From the NCBI GenBank assembly GCA_022592445.1, contig JABYQR010000197.1, positions 20,775-84,774 on the forward strand: DNA of 64,000 nucleotides. The letters are read 5' to 3'. This DNA is from Cytidiella melzeri. Taxonomy: Eukaryota > Basidiomycota > Agaricomycetes > Polyporales > Irpicaceae. The position numbers and the translations under genes were made by a program. This document shows positions 35,779-44,522 of this stretch, one piece after another. Positions within the stretch are counted from its first letter, which is position 1; each line of letters starts with the position of its first letter. A model generated the notes under the pieces. It worked only from the letters and a program-made list of their open reading frames with translations, was not told the origin of the DNA and did no database searches.

Positions 35779-38700
35779 TTAGGGTGCAGTGAAGTTCACT
35801 AGTCCAAGACTCCCACTGAATTTAGACTGTTTCTGAAATGCCAATGACTTGGTCATAATATCAGCAACTTGGTCTTCAGTTGGGATGGCATAGAGTTCTG
35901 CCTTTTTGTCTTCATTTATGAACTCGCGAACATAGTGATAACGAATGTCAATGTGCTTTGAACGAGCTTCAATCTTTGGATTCTTTGTGAAGAAGATGGC
36001 ACCATGGTTGTCGCAATAGATCGTAGTGGGACCTCTTGGTGACATATCCAATTCCGTAAGCATAGTACGTATCCAAGCACACTGCCTCGCTGTGTCGCAT
36101 AATGCCATGTACTCTGCTTCCATTGAAGAGAGTGCTACGGTCTTCTGTTTCCTCGAGACCCATGACACTGCGCCTTTGGCCAGAAGGAATGCATAGCCAG
36201 TAGTGGAGTGTCTGTCGTCTTTGTTCTCAGCCCAGTCTGCGTCTGAGTACCCAACTAGTCCAGATTGGCTGCGTCCATCATACTTGATAGCATATGATTG
36301 AGTACCAAGTAGATAACGGAGTATGTACTTCGCAGCATTCATATGGATCTGAGTGGGATTTGACATATACTGAGAAAGACGTATGACAGCATATGAAATG
36401 TTGGGACGAGTGCCAATCATAACATATATGAGTGTACCAATCAAGGCTTGATATGAACTCCTAAGCTCATGTTCCGCTGTATAGTCGGAATCTGCTTTAC
36501 GAAGTTCTAGTCCAGATGGTAAAGGTGTACGGGCAGGATTAGCATTAATCATTTGAAAACGTTTAAGAGCATCTTCAATGTACGACCCTTGAGAAAGGTA
36601 GAGTGTACGCTCTTTACGATTTCTATGCACTTGCATGCCTAGGATTAGCTTTGCTTCTCCTAAGTCACGCATCTCATATTGATTCATGAGATTTGTTTTG
36701 AGTGCTTTGATCCCAGCTTTATCGTTGCCAATAGGAAATATATCATCAACATAGAGGATAAGCATCAAAGTCCCCCCTTGTTGGTGATATATGTATACAC
36801 CAGCATCGGACTCAATACGTTCAAAGCCTAAAGCTACAAGCGTATTGTGTATTTTGATATTCCAAGTTCGTGAAGCTTGTTTAAGTCCATAAATGGCTTT
36901 CTTAAGCAAACAAACATGGTTCTCTTTTCCCTTCTCTACGAAACCTTCTGGTTGTTCCATATAGATTTCCTCATCCAGTTCGCCGTACAGGAATGCTGTT
37001 TTTACGTCCAGTGCCTCGATTTCCCAATTCTCGAGTGCAGCTATAGCTAGTAGTGTGCGGATGGACTCAAAACGTGCAACTGGTGAGAAGGTTTCTTGAT
37101 AATCGATTCCTTCAACTTGCGTGAAGCCTTTTGCTACAAGACGTGCTTTGTAACGACCGTCAGATTTGACTGCAAAGACCCATTTGCATTTGACTATTTT
37201 TCGTGAAGGGTCTGGTCGTTTAACAAGCTTCCAAGTGCCATTCTTCATTTGAGAGGCAATTTCGTCTTGTGCAGCAGCGTACCATAAATCTCTATTGTCA
37301 CTTTTCATCGCTTGTTTCCAAGTCTGAGGAAATTCGTTCATTGCGAACGCCGTGACATATGAAGACAATATATGTTCTAGAGATTCAGATTGACCCTCCG
37401 ATTGACTCGGTAGATCAGATGGGAGATCAATGTTCGATTCCTCCGGTGTCGAAGGTAATCTAGAAGATCCAGGTACTGGATTAGACGCTGTACGTCTTAC
37501 TGGTCCAGGTACTGCTGGCTTCGTTGATTCTCTCCATTTAGCCGTTTGCTCCTTTTGTCGCTTTTCAACACCCTTATCGCGTGCAACTGCCTGTTCATTA
37601 CGCTTCACTTCGTCGACTGGATTAAAGCCAAGCGAAGGATTCTTTCCAGCAGTTGATCTCTTTGGTCGAGACGGTGGTTGCTGCTGTACTGGTTGACGTG
37701 CGTTTGAACGTGGAGGCTGAGGCAGTGCTTGCTGCGGTCTACTGACTGGTGTGCCGCGGGTATTACGACTGGGTGCTCTTGGCTGAGGTACAGGCTGCTG
37801 AGGAGGATTCTGCGGTTCTTGTTGTCTTGGATGATTATCATCTCTATCATCAAGCTCATTGTGACCAGCATCATCATCCTCATCAACAAAAGGTAAATCG
37901 ATATCATGTAGAGGTTGTGGAGTATCGTCGGATTGGGGTTGTTTGGAAAGAGAAGTATCAAGATCGGTACGATATGGGAAAGTATTCTCGTCAAACTTTA
38001 CGTCGGTCGCTAAGACTATCCGTTGTTTATCCCAGAACCGGTAACCCTTAAGACCAGGTTCATATCCAACGAATATCATAGGAGCTGCCTTGGCAGACAG
38101 CTTGTTCTGACGACGTTCCTTGTGTATAAAGACATATGCGCGACATCCAAATACACGAAGGCGAGAAATATCAGGTTTTTCACCCAAAAATTTCTCAATA
38201 GGTGTGTGCCAATTAAGACGCTGACTTGGTAGGCGGTTATAAACGTATACGGCAGCCTCGCATGACAACTTCCAAAAGCCGTTAGAAAGACCAGCGTGGT
38301 GACGCATGGCTTCTGCTTTATAAACAATTGTCTGCTGCCATCGTTCCGCTCTACCATTCTGCTGATGTGAATAAGGCGTGGATGTCTGAGTTCTATACCA
38401 TACTGATGTAGGTATTTAGTGAACTCATCATTCAAGAACTCTGTACCCCTATCACTGTGAAACTTCTTCATCTTTTGACCAGTTGGTTTTCCGCCCATGT
38501 TTTCCATCTCTTAAACTCGGATAATGCTTGGTTTTTATGCTTGAGGTAACATTGTTCCCCCATACCAGTAGCATCGTCTAAGAGAGTCATGGCGTACTTA
38601 TAACCATCAATCGAAAGCGAAGGAAATTCAACTAAGTCCGAGTGAACCAGTTCTAGTGGCTCCTTGGCTCGTGATAAAGAGGGTGGTTTTGGAAGTTGCT

Positions 38701-39007
38701 TTCCTCGACCAAGTTCACATCCGTGGCATGGAGCAGTTGAGGACGGAACAGAGATACGCTCAGGTAATCCCTTAGTCCCTTTGTGAAGATTCTCAACAAT
38801 GCGCTTCCACGGATGTCCTAGCCTATTATGCCACAACAGATAATTATCAGAGGTCTTTATGGCTGCTACTGTCTCTTGTCGCTTTACTATGCGCGCATTT
38901 ATGTGGTACATGCCTGCGTCGTCACAGCTTCCATACAGGAAATCTTTGCCCTTGTGTTGTATAGTCCAGCCTTTCGCTGTTATTTGACTTGTATAGCCAT
39001 TGGCCAA
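35779..39007 (-). pseudogene. pol: Copia Pol: integrase, reverse transcriptase, RNase H, frame-shifted
   Basis: Three overlapping minus-strand frames make up pol: 38468-39007 (GAG-pre-integrase HNRLGH...CHGCELGRG and the integrase start LVHSDLVEF), 38076-38507 (FHSDRGTEFLNDEF) and 35779-38307 (842 codons). The last holds the integrase C-part, then reverse transcriptase (WVFAVKSDGRYKARLVAKGF, TAFLYGELDEEIYMEQPEGF, LYVDD) and RNase H (SWVSRKQKTVALSSMEAEYM, YCDNHGA). Frame changes lie near 38490 and 38390. The main catalytic motifs remain, so decay is minimal and could even be assembly error. As read, no full Pol can be made. Confidence 0.88.
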
Positions 39008-40206
39008 AGCCTTACAAGGGCAAAGAATCGAGTAACTGCGTCTGGGATATAAAGAACGTTCTGAAGGGTGGCACGGCTTACTACACCATTTTTGAGCGTT
39101 GAGTCAATAATCACAGTCCCCCTTCCCAATATCTGAAGTGACATTTTCCTTCCTGCAACCGAACAGAATCCGGGTTTCACTGCAGCGGAATATTGTACAA
39201 AGTCAGAATATTGGTTAGTGATATGGCTACTCGCGCCACTGTCAATAAGCCATTGGACAGTATCACGCTCGTGCGAGGAATAGAGTGAACCAGTGATCAT
39301 TTCGAAAGACTCAGTCTCGAATACAGGCATAGTTTCTACGTTAACACTTTGAACTCGTGCTTTTCCTTTTCCCTTCTGATCCTTTTTCCCATTCTTGTTG
39401 TCCTGTTTCTTCTTGTTCTGCTGCTGATTGTTCTGCGCTCCAGACGACTTGTTCTTCCGAGTATTGTTATTGGACGGTTTAGTGTCCCAGTGTTCCTCGG
39501 TAGAGTGATTGGTCTTGCCACATCTGTCACACCTCTTTGAACCTTTATTGAATCGCTTGACTTGAGTTATCCTCGAAGCAGAGGTGCCTACTTCGTTAGA
39601 AAGACGCCTAGTTTCCTCGGCTTCAATCTTAGGAATGATGTTACTCAAGGTCAAGTTCTTCAGGTCATCGATAGTGCTGATGTATGCGGATAAAGCAAGA
39701 TCATATGAAGGAGGAAGTTTTCCCAGCAACAGGAAAGCCTTCATTTTGTCGTCAAGAGTGAGACCAGCAGTAGCGACATCTTTGATCATGGTCTGGTACT
39801 TTTCGATCTGAGGACGTATTTCTTGATTTTCATCAAAGACCAGGTTGTTCAATTTCTTGAACGCAACCATGCTCTCGAGTACGTTGGACTTTTCGTACTC
39901 TTTCTTCATGGTGTCCCAGATGTACTTTGCATCAGTGATCTTGTCGTCGTCAAGTTTGGACTTGATAATATCGAAAGAAATCTTTGACAAGAGGTATCCA
40001 GCCGCTCGTATATTCAACGTCTTCCATTTAGCAATCACTGCTGCATCAGCAGGAGAGCCTGGTTCCGTGCTAGCTCCGGTGACAATGTCCCAACCATCAA
40101 TGAACATCAGAGTGGCCTGCATAGCCATCCTCCATTCTTGATAGTTATTGCCTTTAAGAACTGGTTTGTCATCCTTAGCTAGCTTCTGGATTTCGTCGGA
40201 ACTCAT
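38980..40206 (-). CDS. gag: Copia Gag with zinc knuckle, running into protease
   Basis: 408-codon frame. The N-terminal half is a UBN2/DUF4219-type Gag (KPVLKGNNYQEWRMAMQATL, AAGYLLSKISFDII, IWDTMKKEYEKSN, KLPPSYDLALSAYIS). A nucleic-acid-binding knuckle follows at about residue 225, CDRCGKTNHSTEEHW, where the last Cys of the usual CCHC is His. A Lys/Asn-rich stretch and the retropepsin active site WLIDSGASSHIT come next. The frame ends in a short out-of-frame tail after IPDAVTRFFAL. A single-base shift near 39025 would continue into the next frame, so Gag-protease and integrase are separated here. Confidence 0.88.
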   Translation of the reverse strand: MSSDEIQKLAKDDKPVLKGNNYQEWRMAMQATLMFIDGWDIVTGASTEPGSPADAAVIAKWKTLNIRAAGYLLSKISFDIIKSKLDDDKITDAKYIWDTMKKEYEKSNVLESMVAFKKLNNLVFDENQEIRPQIEKYQTMIKDVATAGLTLDDKMKAFLLLGKLPPSYDLALSAYISTIDDLKNLTLSNIIPKIEAEETRRLSNEVGTSASRITQVKRFNKGSKRCDRCGKTNHSTEEHWDTKPSNNNTRKNKSSGAQNNQQQNKKKQDNKNGKKDQKGKGKARVQSVNVETMPVFETESFEMITGSLYSSHERDTVQWLIDSGASSHITNQYSDFVQYSAAVKPGFCSVAGRKMSLQILGRGTVIIDSTLKNGVVSRATLQNVLYIPDAVTRFFALVRLWPMAIQVK

Positions 40207-40815
40207 GGTAAGAAGAAGTATACGATATCAAACTCCTCTCCGTGAAATCTACTATAGTATTCGTTGATCAACAGGGGTATTTCTGGTAGAAGCGGTTCAA
40301 GAGCGTTGTCCTCGACGTCACTATCTTCGTCTAGAAGATGTTCTACTTCAGAATCAGATTCTGATGCAGATTCGATCGTATCTGGTATGTCTACCTTTGA
40401 TCGACGTGGCGGAGATTCGATTAACGTAGACGCTGATGAAACTGCAACTGCTGTGATCGCGGATATAGATTCTTCTTCTCCGGTGTGAGGTTCCGGAGAT
40501 GGTGAGGATGGAGTTGAATTGTTGCTAACAATAAGATCCCAATCAAGATGCGGTTCTTCTCCGATATTCTCTGGATTGATTTCACCGAGCTGTTGTCGTT
40601 AGGAGCAATGTATCGTCCTTCAGAGCATACAGCAACTAGATCGGTGTCTTCAAAGTAATCAGCTCTGTCTTGTCCAAATAGACGATATGGACAAGGTTGA
40701 GTGACACAAGACAAGAGATATCTTTCAGAGAATACAAAGGATATATCGCACTTGTTTATGGTATCAAAGAAGTGATCTCGTTGTTTACAACGCAGTGCCA
40801 GATTTTTACAAGTTT
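40205..40815 (-). CDS. Acidic open frame ending on the gag start codon
   Basis: On the minus strand one frame is open from about 40815 (after a TAA) through CKQRDHFFDTINKCDISFVF and GQDRADYFEDTDLVAVCSEG. A one-base change near 40590 leads into another open frame, GEINPENIGEEPHLDWDLIV, then ESASESDSEVEHLLDEDSD, ending CCATGA, so its stop overlaps the gag ATG by four bases (ATGA). It is Ser/Glu/Asp-rich. No clear start codon is fixed. It may be an upstream coding segment expressed by termination-reinitiation, or a leftover of a longer Gag precursor. Confidence 0.45.
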
Positions 40816-41005
40816 ATCTACAGGAAACATAAGACGCGTTACTAACGATTCGACAAGACGGCAGAGACGAAGGAAAGATGGTACAAAAGTACTACAAGTA
40901 CAACTACAGAAACTTGTTGAAAGTGACCGTGTACAAATGTACAAATACACATCGCAATATTTTATATGTTACATGTGCGGTATTGCTCAAGTTTCAGTCG
41001 CCCGT

Positions 41006-42369
41006 TTACTCGCTATTTCTAGCTACCATCCTGTCCAACATCTGGAGAAGCTCATTCTCCTCAGTCGGCTGCTCGACGATCTGTCCTTCCTCAGCTGGCT
41101 GTGACCAGTCTCGAATTTGGTCCTTGACCTCTTCGGACATTGTGGTCCAGTCGTCGTTCTGCTTGAGGCGCCAGGCGATGATTTGAACAAGCTTTCGCTC
41201 GCTGAACTTGTCGTTGCCTTGGACGACCTGCATAGCAGTGTGGAAGTCATCATGTCGGAGCTGGAATGGCTCCCGTTCCCCATCCGTGCGGTACCAGACA
41301 AAACCGTGTCGCATCATAATCGCAACTCGAGCTGATGCTGCAATAAATTTGTACGACTCGATTTGGTCTTCTTCAAGCGCAAAGAACAGGCGACAGCCTC
41401 CTCCTTCGATGTTCGACTTGAGCACCACACCATTGTCCGTGATGAAAGACATTGCATCCATGATGTGTGGCTCGGCGTCGGTGAACTTGCCATCCCAGAT
41501 CTTGTCGGCGACGTCCTGTGCGTTTTGCAACGCAGTCCCGGTCAATTCGTCCCACTCGAAGCAGTAGGAGCTCGCATCATGAAGCTCAGTGGTTGGAGCG
41601 ACAGGGCGCTCTTCCCCAAAGAACTCCTCAATGGTTTCGACGGGCTCGTTGACGATGGTGGTGCTCGAGGTGACTGGTGACGGCGGAACCATAGGTACAT
41701 CTTGTTCGACGTTAACGGGTACGGCGGGAGTACGTGGGCGAGGTGGTTGACGAGGAAGTGGAGACTGGCTCCGTTCGCTGCGACGGGCGGCACGGGCTTG
41801 CTCCAGTTCAAATTGAACTCGTCCGCGGTGGTTTGTGCGGAAACCTCGTCCACGAGGTGCAGTCGGCTGCCTTTGGGGCTGAGAGGTGGTCTGGCGGCGT
41901 TGCTGCTCGTCGTAGAGCTCGGCGAGTCGAGGAGTATTGTCCCCCCTTCGACGCATGTCTGCGTGAACGGAGGTGCGGATGTTATTGATGATACGGTTAC
42001 CGCTTCCTGTGGACGCGGACGTGGGCGAAGGGATTCGCGGTCGAAGGTGGCAGGAGGGGCGCGACGATTGTTAGACCGTGCGCTTTGCGAATTTCCCCCC
42101 TCTCGATCGGCGCGGCGAGCTGCTCTAGCCTCGGTATTCCATTGATGGTTCGGGATAGTACTGAGGAAGAATGTATGATGGTGATGGTCCGTTGCAGATT
42201 CTACACGATCATAATCGAACCTTAGCTGGTTCGGTTCGATTTGTCGAATCTGCAGAGTGTTACCTCCGGCCAGGCGAACTCGCTCAGTACGTCTTTCCAA
42301 AAACTGTTCCCAGTTCCTGGAACGCTGTTCAGCCCTTTCGAAGATAGCATTGGTACGACGGGCGGGCAT
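41006..42369 (-). CDS. Extra open reading frame in the Copia leader, unknown function
   Basis: Upstream of gag and in the same sense, two long frames abut: 42369-about 41950 (in a frame open to 41542) and 41956-41006. They switch at a run of six G on the minus strand (41941-41946), either by one-base indel or by -1 slippage. Read through, they give about 450 residues. The N-terminal half is basic and rich in Arg, Gln and Pro (RAEQRSRNWEQFLERRTERV, GRGFRTNHRGRVQFELEQAR). The C-terminal half is acidic and looks globular (SSYCFEWDELTGTALQNAQD, DNGVVLKSNIEGGGCRLFFA, AIMMRHGFVWYRTDGEREPF). I recognise no family. Codon use is more GC-rich than in gag-pol. It could be a captured gene or an accessory structural protein. 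Confidence 0.6.
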
Positions 42370-43150
42370 GTTTAAAATTCGTGGGTGAAACGGAATGCGG
42401 GTCGAAGTGCTCGTCGGTTATCGGTGTCGATCCAGAAAATAATTCTCGGAAGTGTGCGAGGAATTTCTGTGAAAGGAATAAACTGTGAGAAAAACTCTTG
42501 CACAAGAGATTCTTCACGAAAATTATCCCCAAATTCGACTTCAACCGAACGATAAGCAATGGTGAAACAAATAGAGCGCGCGTAACTAATATGCGAATGT
42601 GCAGGAGACAAAATCTCCGTGAAACCAAAAGTAACAAAGTTCGACATAAGCCTCTACTAAATTCTACAAAAACCGACGAATTGGGAATGCCAAGGGTGTT
42701 AACTGTGCGTCGTACACAGCTCCCTTTTAGTCCCTGAGTCACGAGCTCAAGGTGACGCCTACTTTCCCTCCTTTCACCGCTTTTCACAGCCTCCCAATTG
42801 TCTAAGACAAAAGACCCTTTCGATCACCTCTGGACGCCACCTTATTGGGCTTTGTCCGAGTAGGTGCGTGATTCTGATAGTGAATCACAAGCCAAGAACA
42901 CTTGTGAGTGTAGGCTACCGATTGGATGTGACTGTGCGCGTGTTCCAGGGGTAAGAAAGCAGGGGCAATTCTGTAGAAAATAGTTATGGGAATAATGGGC
43001 GAGGAGAGGCGAGGCTTAGTCTACTACAACTGGGTCTTCTACTACAAAGTGGCCTACAATGTGTAGAAAGAAATGTTACTCACGAAGTAACAGTTGTGTA
43101 GTGTCGAGCTTGAGGATGGTTTCAGAGTAGAGGAGTGGTAAGAAGAGTTA
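42370..43150. other. Copia 5' leader between primer site and the extra frame
   Basis: About 780 bp with only short frames, the expected place for packaging and leader signals. A minus-strand frame at 42329-42787 (152 codons) overlaps the start of the extra frame and shows no motif. Confidence 0.45.
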
Positions 43151-43169
43151 GAAGCCGGGGCTCATAACC
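43151..43169 (-). other. Primer-binding site matching the initiator-tRNA anticodon arm
   Basis: Directly inside the 5' LTR the minus strand reads GGTTATGAGCCCCGGCTTC. Its complement, GGGGCTCATAACC, is the 5' side and loop of the initiator-Met tRNA anticodon arm (CAT is the anticodon), not a tRNA 3' end. Drosophila copia is known to use such a 5'-half tRNA fragment as primer. Confidence 0.75.
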
Positions 43170-43691
43170 TGTTTGAAAGTTACGAGTGTAGGGGATGACT
43201 AGGAGAGTCAACTAACTCTGGGAGTAAGTGTCTTTTATTTCTCTGCTCTCTAGGAGCTGTATATATACATGTCTGTAACTAGATTACTAATGCTACAGTA
43301 ATGTCATATGAGTAAGGATTGGTAAGGATTGGTAATCCTATGAGTAATGATTGGTAATGCACAGTCCTGCTTGCTAATACTACTGAATAGAGAATGTAAG
43401 CGATGACTGAGCATCCTACATAACTGAATGGTGCTGACTGAGCCTTTAGTAAGCTCAATACATTTGGTATATGAAATATGAGTCATGCAGAAGCCTCATG
43501 GTACTTCTGCTATTCAGTCATGGAAACTACTGGAACACGATGCCATATGGTGTAAGTATCGCATCGTGTGTGACCATAAGGATGGTGGAATCACATGCTA
43601 TGTACTATCTGTGCTTATCTATCTACATATCTAATCTACATTGTCCATAGATCTGATGTCCGATAATCAGCGATACAATCTCGCTTTGACA
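43170..43691 (-). repeat. 5' LTR of the Copia element
   Basis: 522 bp copy of the LTR at 35199-35721, followed on its outer side by the GTCAT target duplication. It should hold the element promoter, read on the minus strand. Confidence 0.93.
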
Positions 43692-43914
43692 GTCATGCAT
43701 GAGTCATGCACTTAGTAGTACAGTAGAATAGCTGAAGTAGACATGTATAGTAGTCGCTTACATAAGTAGATACAGACATGTATATAAGCAGAGCTGCTGA
43801 AGCAGCAAGAATAATAAGACTCATCTTCGAAGCTTAACAGCCTCTACCCCTCGCACACATATTCCACTTTGTTAGGTCGATGTCCGGATTCCTGACTCAA
43901 GATGAATTGAAAGA
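43692..43914. repeat. Right part of the interrupted older repeat
   Basis: Starts with the GTCAT duplication and another ATGAGTCATGCA unit (TGAGTCA at 43700). It holds GTATATAAGCAGAGCTGCTG (43780-43799), a promoter-like TATA block, and the CTCTACCCCTCGCACACATA stretch. It probably rejoins 34980-35198 if the Copia element is removed. Confidence 0.45.
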
Positions 43915-44336
43915 CACTGGGTAACCACGGCCCAATTTCCGGTGGAAAAACATGAGAAATACGTGAAGAAAAATGGCGATTTTACAGTGCCTTTTTGTAG
44001 CAGAAATAGCGCCGAAAAACACTGAATATTTCATCTTGTTTTTCTTGTGAGCGAATGGATGAAAAAGTGGCTTTTTTCTCAACGTGTTTTTCCGGCCTTT
44101 TGGTTTCTGTTGAAAATACCATTGAGAAATGCTCCGTTTAGGCATCACCAAAAGGCCGGAAAAACGCATTGAGAAAAAAGCCACTTTTTCATCCATTCGC
44201 TCACAAGAAAAACAAGATGAAATATTCAGTGTTTTTCGGCGCTATTTCTGCTACAAAAAGGTACCGTAAAATCACCATTTTTTCTCACGTATTTCTCATG
44301 TTTTTCCACCGGAAATTGGGCCGTGGTTACCCAGTG
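43915..44336. mobile_element. Near-perfect palindromic MITE/foldback element
   Basis: Two inverted arms of about 190 bp (43915-about 44105 and about 44147-44336) match almost base for base, starting CACTGGGTAACCACGGCCCA and ending with its complement. A centre of about 40 bp separates them. A 3-bp direct repeat AGA flanks the element (43912-43914 and 44337-44339). There is no coding capacity; short frames in both arms mirror each other. CACT ends with 3-bp duplications recall CACTA-type elements, but the exact family is not certain. A transcript would fold into a long hairpin. Confidence 0.85.
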
Positions 44337-44522
44337 AGATGCGTGGCATGTATTGTAAATTTGAAATGCAAGCGCAATGTGTATACTGCTTAGCACGTGC
44401 ACGGCGACTCTGTGACGCAAGGCGTGACAGCACTGAAGGATGTTCACGGCGTGACTTACACTCGAACTTGCACTTGCACTTGCTTCATTTCGCTCAAGTG
44501 CAACGGACTGCTCTTCACAAAG

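Larger units (their letters stand above)
35199..43691 (-). mobile_element. Copia (Ty1-type) LTR retrotransposon with long coding leader
   Basis: 8493 bp bounded by two LTRs (35199-35721 and 43170-43691) that differ, as far as I can see, only in one T-run length. Both begin TG and end CA and are flanked by a 5-bp duplication GTCAT (35194-35198 and 43692-43696). On the minus strand the order is 5' LTR, primer site, a 3-kb leader with extra open frames, gag, protease, integrase, reverse transcriptase, RNase H, polypurine tract, 3' LTR. Integrase before reverse transcriptase defines Copia. Near-identical LTRs mean a recent insertion, yet pol is broken by about three single-base frame shifts. Confidence 0.93.

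Noticed and set aside
37430..38051. Plus-strand frames within Copia pol
   Set aside because: Antisense shadows of the conserved pol frame.
41702..42145. Plus-strand 147-codon frame over the extra Copia frame
   Set aside because: Antisense of the Arg/Pro-rich coding strand; sense reading has longer continuity and matches element orientation.
43304..43486. Identical 60-codon minus-strand frame in both Copia LTRs (also 35334-35516)
   Set aside because: It is identical only because the LTRs are copies; no motif, and LTR sequence is normally non-coding.
43897..44393. Two similar small proteins MDEKVAFF... and MRKKPLFHPFAHKK...
   Set aside because: They are mirror readings of the two palindrome arms, not genes.
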